From: Chromatiales bacterium
GTDB lineage: Bacteria; Pseudomonadota; Gammaproteobacteria; UBA6429; Thiohalophilaceae
Assembly (NCBI GenBank): GCA_027057985.1
Contig: JALUTJ010000376.1
Span: forward strand, 13,305-23,885
Length of the DNA: 10,581 bases
Reading direction: 5' to 3'
Shown here: positions 1-6,066 of the stretch, piece after piece
Layout of the letters: the number at the start of each line of letters is the position of its first letter
How positions within the stretch are numbered: position 1 is the stretch's first letter
Made by a program: the position numbers and the translations under genes
The notes under the pieces: generated by a model
Databases searched by the model: none
What the model was told of the DNA's origin: nothing
The model's input: the letters and a program-made list of their open reading frames with translations, nothing else

Positions 1-200
1 AAGGACGCCTGAAGAAGTTCCTCAAGGAAGTCACCCTGCTGGGTCAGCCTTTTGTAAAAGATCCTGACCAGACTGTTGAGCAGCTGCTCAAGGCCAATAA
101 CGCCGCGGTAAAACGTTTTATCCGTTTTGAAGTGGGCGAAGGCATCGAGAAGAAGGATGAAAACTTTGCGGATGAAGTAATGGCGCAAATCAAAGGTTAA
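1..200 (+). CDS. tsf: Elongation factor Ts, C-terminal part (5' end outside window)
   Basis: The reading frame enters from the left edge (first full codon at base 3) and ends at TAA 198-200, leaving 65 residues. They include the segment [17 protein letters not shown] and, near the end, [13 protein letters not shown], which I recognise as the conserved C-terminal region of gammaproteobacterial EF-Ts. EF-Ts is the guanine nucleotide exchange factor that recycles EF-Tu-GDP to EF-Tu-GTP in the cytoplasm during translation elongation. The part present belongs to the C-terminal dimerisation/coiled-coil and end module; the N-terminal domain lies upstream and is not visible. A strong terminator follows 9 bases after the stop, so tsf (normally behind rpsB) closes its own transcript. 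Finding pyrH next on the same strand is the standard order and supports the call. Confidence 0.96.
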   Translation, partial: GRLKKFLKEVTLLGQPFVKDPDQTVEQLLKANNAAVKRFIRFEVGEGIEKKDENFADEVMAQIKG

Positions 201-209
201 TATCACTTC

Positions 210-239
210 AAAAATGGCCTCTAATGAGGCCATTTTTTT
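210..239 (+). terminator. Rho-independent terminator of the tsf transcript
   Basis: An 11-bp perfect stem pairs 211-221 (AAAATGGCCTC) with 226-236 (GAGGCCATTTT) around a TAAT loop. A further A-T pair is possible at 210/237. The 3' arm runs into seven consecutive T residues (233-239). The hairpin starts about 10 bases after the tsf stop codon. On the minus strand the A-run would give a weaker T-tail, but no gene converges here, so it most likely acts only on tsf. Confidence 0.92.
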
Positions 240-240
240 G

Positions 241-547
241 ATATATTGAATTATACTAAAATTAGCGTTCCAGATACCTGCGCCTTAGAAGTAAATGAAA
301 AGTTTAGAAGGTCGAAAGCCGTTGTCGATCAAGACCGTGGGCCGCATGGAGAGCGGCCCACGAGCCTACAGGGATGTATTTACGGCGTGTCTTGATCGGC
401 AATGGCTGAATGAGCTCTGTTAATAGAAAAGTTAAATACACCTTTATTTTTTTAATGGAATGGGTAACTGGAGCAGCTATTCAGGACGAAAAAACACGGA
501 TGTAACAGATAATAAATAAAGTAGAACCAGTAACAACGGGAAAGAAT
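241..547 (+). other. Gene-free tsf-pyrH intergenic region / pyrH 5' region
   Basis: This stretch of about 300 bases holds no convincing gene. It contains the structured element at 317-407 and an AT-rich segment (about 420-455) with a T-run at 447-453. Because a terminator closes tsf just upstream, the promoter for pyrH and the genes behind it should lie here, but I could not place it. TATACT (252-257) and GATAAT (508-513) resemble a -10 box, but neither has a recognisable -35 box at 16-18 bases. The pyrH ribosome binding site is GGGA at 538-541, six bases before the ATG. Confidence 0.6.
317..407 (+). repeat. Two-stem inverted-repeat element, possible structured RNA or dispersed palindromic repeat
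   Basis: The outer arms 317-335 and 389-407 pair over 19 bp, with two G-U wobbles (321/403 and 325/399) and otherwise Watson-Crick pairs. Directly inside the left arm sits a perfect 10-bp GC-rich hairpin: CGTGGGCCGC (336-345), a 7-base loop ATGGAGA (346-352), and GCGGCCCACG (353-362). The remaining 26 bases (363-388) stay unpaired on the right side. No T-run follows either arm on either strand, so it is not an ordinary terminator. The layout (hairpin, then a GAGCCTACAGGGATGTATTT-type tail, then a closing arm) resembles dispersed intergenic elements I recall from other gammaproteobacterial genomes. That recollection is unverified. Function is unknown; options are a leader RNA structure of pyrH, a processing site, or a REP/MITE-like element. 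Confidence 0.75.
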
Positions 548-1279
548 ATGGCCAGTAAATTTCGTTATCAACGTATCCTGCTCAAACTCAGCGGCGAAGC
601 ACTAATGGGGGACAAAGACTTCGGTATTGACCCGGCGGTTATCACCCGCATCGCGGCAGAAGTGAAAGAACTGGTTGATAATGGAATCCAGGTGGCAATG
701 GTCATCGGTGGCGGCAATATCTTTCGTGGAGTCAGCCTTTCTGCCAGTGGTATGGAGCGGGTTTCGGCCGACCAGATGGGAATGCTGGCAACCGTAATCA
801 ACGCCCTGGCTCTGCAGGATGGCCTGGAACGCCATGGTATGAAAGTAAGGGTGATGTCAGCCCTGTCGATTCATAATGTCTGCGAAGATTATATTCGTCG
901 TCGAGCTGTGCGTCATCTGGAAAAAGGCCGAGTAGTTATTTTTGCGGCAGGGACGGGTAACCCGTTTTTTACTACGGATACTGCTGCCAGTCTGCGCGGT
1001 ATCGAAGTAAATTGTGACGTGGTCATCAAAGGAACCAATGTCGATGGCGTTTACTCGGCTGATCCGAAAAAAGATCCATCGGCACAGAAATACGATCATC
1101 TTGAGTATGACCAGGTCATAGAAGAAAAACTGGGTGTCATGGATACTACCGCGATCGTACTTTGTCGAGACAATGATATTCCTGTTGTGGTTTATAACAT
1201 GTCATCAGAAGGTGCCCTGATGCGTGTCGTGCATGGTGAAAATGAAGGCACCATTGTTGAAAAGAAACACAAGCATTAA
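548..1279 (+). CDS. pyrH: UMP kinase (uridylate kinase)
   Basis: PyrH phosphorylates UMP to UDP with ATP, the committed step toward UTP and CTP in the cytoplasm. It is the bacterial homohexameric enzyme of the amino-acid-kinase fold, unrelated to eukaryotic UMP/CMP kinases. At 243 residues it matches the usual length (about 240). Visible motifs are KLSGEAL at 13-19 (phosphate binding), the glycine-rich IGGGNIFRG at 53-61, the DQMGMLAT segment at 75-82 (UMP binding/GTP-response region), [13 protein letters not shown] at 135-147, and [17 protein letters not shown] at 161-177 (nucleotide binding). The ATG has a Shine-Dalgarno-like GGGA six bases upstream. It is the first gene after the tsf terminator and is followed 24 bases later by frr, the order seen across gammaproteobacteria. 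Family knowledge: the enzyme is usually activated by GTP and inhibited by UTP. Confidence 0.98.
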   Translation: MASKFRYQRILLKLSGEALMGDKDFGIDPAVITRIAAEVKELVDNGIQVAMVIGGGNIFRGVSLSASGMERVSADQMGMLATVINALALQDGLERHGMKVRVMSALSIHNVCEDYIRRRAVRHLEKGRVVIFAAGTGNPFFTTDTAASLRGIEVNCDVVIKGTNVDGVYSADPKKDPSAQKYDHLEYDQVIEEKLGVMDTTAIVLCRDNDIPVVVYNMSSEGALMRVVHGENEGTIVEKKHKH

Positions 1280-1303
1280 CAGTAACAGAACGGAAAGCAA
1301 AAA

Positions 1304-1861
1304 ATGATTGATGAATTAAAACAGGATGCCGAAACCCGAATGGGTAAGAGTGTTGCATCATTAAAAAATGATTTAACCAAATTGCGAACCGGGCGTGCTC
1401 ATACCAGTTTGCTCGATCATATTACTGTTGAATATTATGGTTCTGAAGTACCACTTAGTCAGGTTTCAAATATTACGGTGATTGATTCGCGCACGCTTGG
1501 TGTATCACCATGGGAAAAACCAATGGTTCAGGCGATTGAGAAAGCCATTATGAATTCTGATATGGGTCTGAACCCCGCCAGTACTGGTGACCTGATTCGT
1601 ATTCCCTTACCGCCGCTAACAGAGGAACGCCGCAAGGACATGATTAAAGTGGTTCGTGCAGAAGGAGAGGGCGCCAAGGTTGCCATCCGCAATATTCGCC
1701 GTGATGTATTAAGTGATGTTAAACAGTTACTAAAAGAAAAAGAGATTACTGAAGATGAAGAACGTCAGGCTCAGGATGAAATTCAGAAAATTACGGACAA
1801 GTACGTGAAGCAGGTTGATGAAGCTCTGGCGGTTAAAGAAAAAGATTTAATGGAAATCTGA
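1304..1861 (+). CDS. frr: Ribosome recycling factor
   Basis: RRF acts with EF-G to split the post-termination ribosome into subunits, freeing mRNA and tRNA. The 185-residue length equals that of the E. coli protein. The sequence shows the two-domain plan: domain I, the three-helix bundle, is built from residues about 1-30 and 105-185, and domain II, the beta domain, lies at about 31-104. Diagnostic segments are LRTGRA (27-32), [15 protein letters not shown] (58-72), [11 protein letters not shown] (100-110) and IRNIRRD (128-134). The last carries Arg132, at the position known to be needed for 50S binding in E. coli RRF. The start is ATG with CGGAAAG (1291-1297) six bases upstream. It lies between pyrH and uppS, as expected. 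No anomalies are seen. Confidence 0.98.
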   Translation: MIDELKQDAETRMGKSVASLKNDLTKLRTGRAHTSLLDHITVEYYGSEVPLSQVSNITVIDSRTLGVSPWEKPMVQAIEKAIMNSDMGLNPASTGDLIRIPLPPLTEERRKDMIKVVRAEGEGAKVAIRNIRRDVLSDVKQLLKEKEITEDEERQAQDEIQKITDKYVKQVDEALAVKEKDLMEI

Positions 1862-1899
1862 TAATAGAAATTTTTATATCTGAAGAATGATTTGCATTA

Positions 1900-2679
1900 A
1901 TGACTGACAATAAAAATGATAACAGTGTTCCGTTAAGCCGTTCCCTGACCAGTGAAGTTCCTGAACACGTTGCGATTATTATGGATGGCAATGGCCGCTG
2001 GGCAGAGAGAAAAGGCAAACCTCGCATTGCCGGGCATAAAGCCGGTGTCGAGACTGTACGTGAAATCATACGTAGCTGTGTAGAAAAAGGAATCCAGGTG
2101 CTGACCCTGTTTGCCTTTTCCAGTGAAAACTGGCGACGTCCGCAAAAAGAAGTCAGTCTTTTAATGAGCCTGTTCCTTGCTGCGCTGCAACGTGAAGTAA
2201 AAAAGCTGCATAAGAACGGGGTGCAGTTGAGAATTGTTGGTGATACCACGGCGTTCGATGAAAAAATTCAGGCGCAGATCGAAAAGTCGGAAGCGCTGAC
2301 TCGTGACAACGACACCCTGGTGCTTAATATCGCGGCAAACTATGGCGGTCAATGGGATATTACCCAGTCGGTGAAGAAGCTGGCACACGAGGTTGAAGCT
2401 GGCAAGCTTGCAGCAGATGATGTCAGTGCCGATTTAATCAGGCAGAACCTGAGTATGAGTGACCTGCCGGATCCGGATCTTTTTATTCGCACCGGTGGTG
2501 AACAGCGCATCAGTAATTTCCTGATCTGGCAATTGGCTTATACGGAACTCTATTTTACCGATATCCTGTGGCCAGACTTCGACAGGCAGGCATTCGAGGC
2601 AGCACTTGAATCATTTGCGGGAAGACAACGCCGCTTTGGCCATACCGGTGAACAGATTGAGAAAATGAAGAATGCTTAA
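1900..2679 (+). CDS. uppS: Undecaprenyl diphosphate synthase (cis-prenyltransferase)
   Basis: UppS extends farnesyl diphosphate with eight isopentenyl diphosphates in cis to give C55 undecaprenyl diphosphate, precursor of the lipid carrier for peptidoglycan, O-antigen and other envelope glycans. It is a soluble dimer working at the inner membrane. The 259-residue protein has all five conserved cis-prenyltransferase regions: [13 protein letters not shown] (23-35) with the essential Asp29, GHKAG (45-49), FAFSSENW (71-78), [12 protein letters not shown] (143-154), and [11 protein letters not shown] (197-207) followed by [12 protein letters not shown] (216-227). Arg197, Arg203 and Ser205 fit the isopentenyl diphosphate site. 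The ATG lies 38 bases after frr and has only a weak Shine-Dalgarno match (TGAAGA, 1881-1886, rather far). The conserved region begins at residue 23, so the exact start is slightly uncertain. Its last 8 bases overlap cdsA. Confidence 0.97.
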   Translation: MTDNKNDNSVPLSRSLTSEVPEHVAIIMDGNGRWAERKGKPRIAGHKAGVETVREIIRSCVEKGIQVLTLFAFSSENWRRPQKEVSLLMSLFLAALQREVKKLHKNGVQLRIVGDTTAFDEKIQAQIEKSEALTRDNDTLVLNIAANYGGQWDITQSVKKLAHEVEAGKLAADDVSADLIRQNLSMSDLPDPDLFIRTGGEQRISNFLIWQLAYTELYFTDILWPDFDRQAFEAALESFAGRQRRFGHTGEQIEKMKNA

Positions 2680-3496
2680 AACCCGACTGTTCACTGCTTT
2701 ACTCATTGGCCCACTCGTGCTGTGGGCGTTTTATGCTTTAGCGGATAATTACTTTGCACTTTTTATCCTCCTGCTTACCGTGGTGGGTGCCAGTGAATGG
2801 GCTCGCTTTGCTGCCTGGTCATCACCGGCTCGACGTATCCTTTTTACAGTGATTGCTACTGCCACTTTTTCCATGCTGGTTTACCTGCACGATGCCGCTA
2901 TCAATGAGATAATTATCTATCTTTCGCTGCTCTGGTGGTTTACCTGCCTGATTTTACTACGGCAGTTTCCTTTTGCTAAAAAGCACATCATGCAGAATAG
3001 AATGATGAAAAGTATTATTGGTATCCTGCTACTGGCAGCGACGCTGGTTTCAATGACTGGCCTGCGAGAAAACCCGGCATATGGTGTTCCTTATGTATTT
3101 TATGTCCTGATCCTGATCTGGGTTGCAGACAGTGGTGCATACTTTGCTGGCAGAGCGCTGGGTAAAAACAAGTTGATGCCAAATGTCAGCCCGGGTAAAA
3201 CCTGGGAAGGAGTTGTTGGTGGTTTACTTTCTTCATTTATTGTTTCCCTGTTCGCGCTGGAAATACTTGGTATCACTTCGAGTCAGTCCGTTTTATTTAT
3301 CCTGCTTAGCCTGTTGACCGTTATTTTCTCGGTAGTCGGTGATCTTTCCGAAAGCATGTTTAAACGTATGGTTGGTATTAAAGATAGTGGCAGGTTATTA
3401 CCCGGGCATGGTGGCATACTCGATCGTATTGACAGCCTGATGGCGGCTTTCCCGGTATTCCTTTCCGGTCTATGGCTGATGGAGGTACTCGGGTGA
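2672..3496 (+). CDS. cdsA: Phosphatidate cytidylyltransferase (CDP-diacylglycerol synthase)
   Basis: CdsA converts phosphatidic acid and CTP to CDP-diacylglycerol, the branch point for phosphatidylethanolamine, phosphatidylglycerol and cardiolipin, in the inner membrane. The 274-residue protein is strongly hydrophobic, with about eight likely membrane segments (the first at about 5-22, later ones at about 26-48, 56-72, 80-97, 113-130, 140-160, 180-200 and 205-224). The C-terminal CDS signature is complete: SMFKR (228-232), then [19 protein letters not shown] (237-255), with the metal/CTP-binding Asp251 and Asp254. Also conserved are [14 protein letters not shown] (152-165) and SPGKTWEG (173-180). 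The ATG overlaps the uppS stop by 8 bases, which suggests translational coupling. The stop TGA overlaps the dxr GTG in GTGA. Confidence 0.97.
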   Translation: MLKTRLFTALLIGPLVLWAFYALADNYFALFILLLTVVGASEWARFAAWSSPARRILFTVIATATFSMLVYLHDAAINEIIIYLSLLWWFTCLILLRQFPFAKKHIMQNRMMKSIIGILLLAATLVSMTGLRENPAYGVPYVFYVLILIWVADSGAYFAGRALGKNKLMPNVSPGKTWEGVVGGLLSSFIVSLFALEILGITSSQSVLFILLSLLTVIFSVVGDLSESMFKRMVGIKDSGRLLPGHGGILDRIDSLMAAFPVFLSGLWLMEVLG

Positions 3497-4668
3497 AGGG
3501 CATTGTAATTTTAGGTGCGACCGGTTCCATCGGTGTCAATACGCTGGATGTTATTTCACGGTATCAGAATGATTACCGGGTTGTCGCTCTTTCTGCACAT
3601 CGCCAGGTCGATCGTCTCTATCAACAGTGCCTGCGTTTTAAGCCTGAGTACGCGGTTATGTCTGATGCAGCGAGTGCGGAACAGTTGAAGGCAAAGCTGA
3701 GTCATGATGCTGTTGATATTGAAGTACTGGCCGGAAGCGAAGCACTTGAGACCATTGCCAGCCTGGAGCAGGTTGATATCGTTATGGCGGCCATTGTTGG
3801 TGCGGCGGGGTTAAAATCAACGCTGGCAGCAGCAAGACACGGCAAGCGGGTATTGCTGGCCAACAAGGAAGCGCTGGTGATGAGTGGCCAGTTATTTATG
3901 GATGAAGTGAAAAAGAATAATGCCGAGCTGCTACCTATCGATAGCGAGCACAATGCCATATTTCAATCCATGCCGGAGCATTATGAATCGCTGCAGCAGG
4001 CTGGAATTGCAAAAATTCTTTTAACCGGATCAGGGGGGCCATTTCGCCAGCGTAGCCTGTCAGAGCTCTCAGGTGTTACCCCGGATCAGGCCTGTGCCCA
4101 TCCTAACTGGAGCATGGGGCGTAAAATCTCGGTTGATTCTGCAACCATGATGAACAAGGGGCTGGAGCTTATCGAGGCCTGCTGGTTATTCGATACCGAT
4201 CCGGATCATATTCAGATCGTGGTGCATCCCCAGAGTATTATTCATTCCATGGTGCAATATATCGATGGGTCGGTACTGGCTCAGCTTGGCCAGCCCGATA
4301 TGCGTACACCGATAGCTCATGCACTGGCCTGGCCAGAACGCATCGATTCTGGCGTGGAGATGCTGGATTTTTTCAATATGCAGCAGCTTGAGTTTGAAAA
4401 GCCCGACTATCAACGTTTTCCCTGTCTGCGCCTGGCCGAAGAGGCCATTCGTACAGGGGGGACAGCACCGGCAATTCTCAATGCTGCCAATGAAGTCGCT
4501 GTTGCCTCGTTTCTGGATGAAGAACTTGCTTTTACCGATATTCCACTGGTTATTGAAGAAACATTGCATCAGCGCCAGAGTCGTGCTGCGACTACACTGG
4601 ATGATATTATTGCAGATGATATGGCTGCACGTGAAACTGCGGAACAAATTATAAAGTCACGAGTCTGA
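3493..4668 (+). CDS. dxr: 1-deoxy-D-xylulose 5-phosphate reductoisomerase
   Basis: Dxr (IspC) rearranges and reduces DXP to 2-C-methyl-D-erythritol 4-phosphate with NADPH, the first committed step of the MEP isoprenoid pathway and the target of fosmidomycin. I chose GTG 3493: it has a textbook GGAGG (3481-3485) seven bases upstream, overlaps the cdsA stop by four bases, and puts the NADPH motif GATGSIG at residues 8-14 as in E. coli. An in-frame ATG at 3472 would add seven residues lying inside cdsA. The product is 391 residues (E. coli 398). Key sites are AAIVGAAGL (99-107), ANKEAL (123-128), [12 protein letters not shown] (148-159) with metal-binding Asp150 and Glu152, TGSGGPFR (178-185), [11 protein letters not shown] (203-213), and [11 protein letters not shown] (215-225) with Asn221, Lys222 and metal ligand Glu225. 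It supplies isoprenoids used by the nearby uppS. Confidence 0.97.
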   Translation: MKGIVILGATGSIGVNTLDVISRYQNDYRVVALSAHRQVDRLYQQCLRFKPEYAVMSDAASAEQLKAKLSHDAVDIEVLAGSEALETIASLEQVDIVMAAIVGAAGLKSTLAAARHGKRVLLANKEALVMSGQLFMDEVKKNNAELLPIDSEHNAIFQSMPEHYESLQQAGIAKILLTGSGGPFRQRSLSELSGVTPDQACAHPNWSMGRKISVDSATMMNKGLELIEACWLFDTDPDHIQIVVHPQSIIHSMVQYIDGSVLAQLGQPDMRTPIAHALAWPERIDSGVEMLDFFNMQQLEFEKPDYQRFPCLRLAEEAIRTGGTAPAILNAANEVAVASFLDEELAFTDIPLVIEETLHQRQSRAATTLDDIIADDMAARETAEQIIKSRV

Positions 4669-4677
4669 TAAAGCCGT

Positions 4678-6042
4678 ATGATGTCATTTTTAACTACATT
4701 ACTGTCTTTTATCGTTGCCATCAGTATCCTGGTCGCGATTCACGAGTATGGGCATTTCATTGTCGCGAAAAAACTGGGCGTCAAGATCCTGCGTTTTTCG
4801 ATTGGTTTTGGTAAACCCATCTGGATAAAGCGTTTTGGCGTAGATCAGACCGAGTTCTGTATTGCCCGCTGGCCCCTGGGTGGCTATGTAAAAATGCTGG
4901 ATCGACGTGAGACCGAGGTGGATGAAAAAGAACAGCAACGGGAATTTACCTCACAGCCTGTCTGGAAACGTTTCGCGATTGTTGCTGCCGGGCCGATATT
5001 CAATTTTCTGTTTGCTATTGTCGCTTACTGGCTGATGTTCGTGATCGGTGTATCCGGTATCAAGCCGGTTATTGGTAATGTCGAGGATGGCAGTGTCGCG
5101 GCCCGGGCAGGTTTGAAAGCCGGCTATGAAATCGTGGCCATTAACCAGCATCCAACACCTATATGGGATGTCGCGGTACAGGACCTGATCGCCGCGGTTG
5201 TCGATCGATCTCAGGCAAAAATTGAACTGGTGGACAATCAGGGCAGAAAACTCACACGTAGCCTGGATTTTTCTTCGCAGACGGGTGAAATCAAGGTTGA
5301 ACAGTTATTCAAACAACTGGGGATGAAACCATGGCGGCCACACGTGGCACCGGTTGTGGGGACCGTGGTTGAAAATTCACCGGCTGCACGGGCAGGCTTT
5401 AAAAAAGATGATATTATCGTTTCGATACAGCATAAAAAAGTCAATGACTGGGTAGAAGTGGTTGAAACGGTGACGGCAAAACCTGCTCAGACACTGGAGA
5501 TTGAAGTATTACGTCAGGGTAGAGCTGTTCTACTAAAAGTCACTCCCGATAAAATAAGTTATAAAGGTAAAGAAATAGGGCGTATTGGTCTTGCCGCTAA
5601 AGCTATCGCACCCTACCCAGAAGAAATGAAGGTAATGCACCGTTATGGTTTTACCGAGGCCTTTCCGGTTGCAATGGGTAAAACGGCGGATTACACCGCG
5701 CTGACACTGAAAATGCTGGGCCGGATATTTACCGGTGAAATGTCGATCAAGAGTCTGAGTGGCCCGGTAAGTATCGCTCGCTATGCGGGTTATTCTGCCA
5801 GTGCAGGGCTGGCTCGTTTTCTTGATTTTCTCGCCCTGGTGAGTATTAGCCTGGGAATACTAAACCTGCTGCCAGTTCCGGTGCTCGATGGTGGCCACCT
5901 GGTCTTTTATATAATAGAAATAATACGCAGAAAACCACTGAGTGATGAAACCCAGGAAACTGCCAGCCAGGTTGGCCTGGTACTTTTATTCTCTTTGATG
6001 GCCGTGGCGTTGTATAATGATCTTGTTCGCGTTTTTGGTTGA
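4678..6042 (+). CDS. rseP: Site-2 intramembrane zinc metalloprotease of the sigma-E pathway
   Basis: RseP makes the second, intramembrane cut in the anti-sigma factor RseA after DegS, releasing sigma-E when outer-membrane protein folding fails. It can also clear signal-peptide remnants. The 454 residues show the family plan: a first membrane segment carrying HEYGH (22-26) with zinc ligands His22 and His26 and catalytic Glu23; a second membrane segment at about 98-125; two tandem periplasmic PDZ domains at about 126-215 and 221-310; a third membrane segment at about 380-400 leading into NLLPVPVLDGGH (396-407) with the third zinc ligand Asp404; and a last segment at about 430-448. Start is ATG 4678, or the adjacent ATG 4681; neither has a clear Shine-Dalgarno, and dxr ends nine bases upstream. 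Placement directly before bamA is typical. RseA itself is not in the window, so the sigma-E role is by family. Confidence 0.97.
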   Translation: MMSFLTTLLSFIVAISILVAIHEYGHFIVAKKLGVKILRFSIGFGKPIWIKRFGVDQTEFCIARWPLGGYVKMLDRRETEVDEKEQQREFTSQPVWKRFAIVAAGPIFNFLFAIVAYWLMFVIGVSGIKPVIGNVEDGSVAARAGLKAGYEIVAINQHPTPIWDVAVQDLIAAVVDRSQAKIELVDNQGRKLTRSLDFSSQTGEIKVEQLFKQLGMKPWRPHVAPVVGTVVENSPAARAGFKKDDIIVSIQHKKVNDWVEVVETVTAKPAQTLEIEVLRQGRAVLLKVTPDKISYKGKEIGRIGLAAKAIAPYPEEMKVMHRYGFTEAFPVAMGKTADYTALTLKMLGRIFTGEMSIKSLSGPVSIARYAGYSASAGLARFLDFLALVSISLGILNLLPVPVLDGGHLVFYIIEIIRRKPLSDETQETASQVGLVLLFSLMAVALYNDLVRVFG

Positions 6043-6066
6043 TATAACAATATAGTATTGGGGTTT

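Noticed and set aside
317..407. Reading the two-stem element as an intrinsic terminator
   Set aside because: Neither strand has a T-run after the stem, and tsf already has a strong terminator at 210-239.
455..505. Short + strand open frame (16 codons plus stop) upstream of pyrH, possible leader peptide
   Set aside because: It is preceded by a T-rich stretch with no Shine-Dalgarno, has no attenuator-like codon run, and no terminator follows it; chance is sufficient explanation.
1833..2249. Minus-strand open frame of 138 codons opposite uppS
   Set aside because: It is buried in a confidently identified gene and spans the frr/uppS junction with low-complexity composition; no independent support.
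4186..4647. Minus-strand open frame of 153 codons opposite dxr, and a 111-codon + strand frame at 4319-4654
   Set aside because: Both are shadows of the well-conserved dxr coding sequence; no ribosome binding site or family resemblance is visible.
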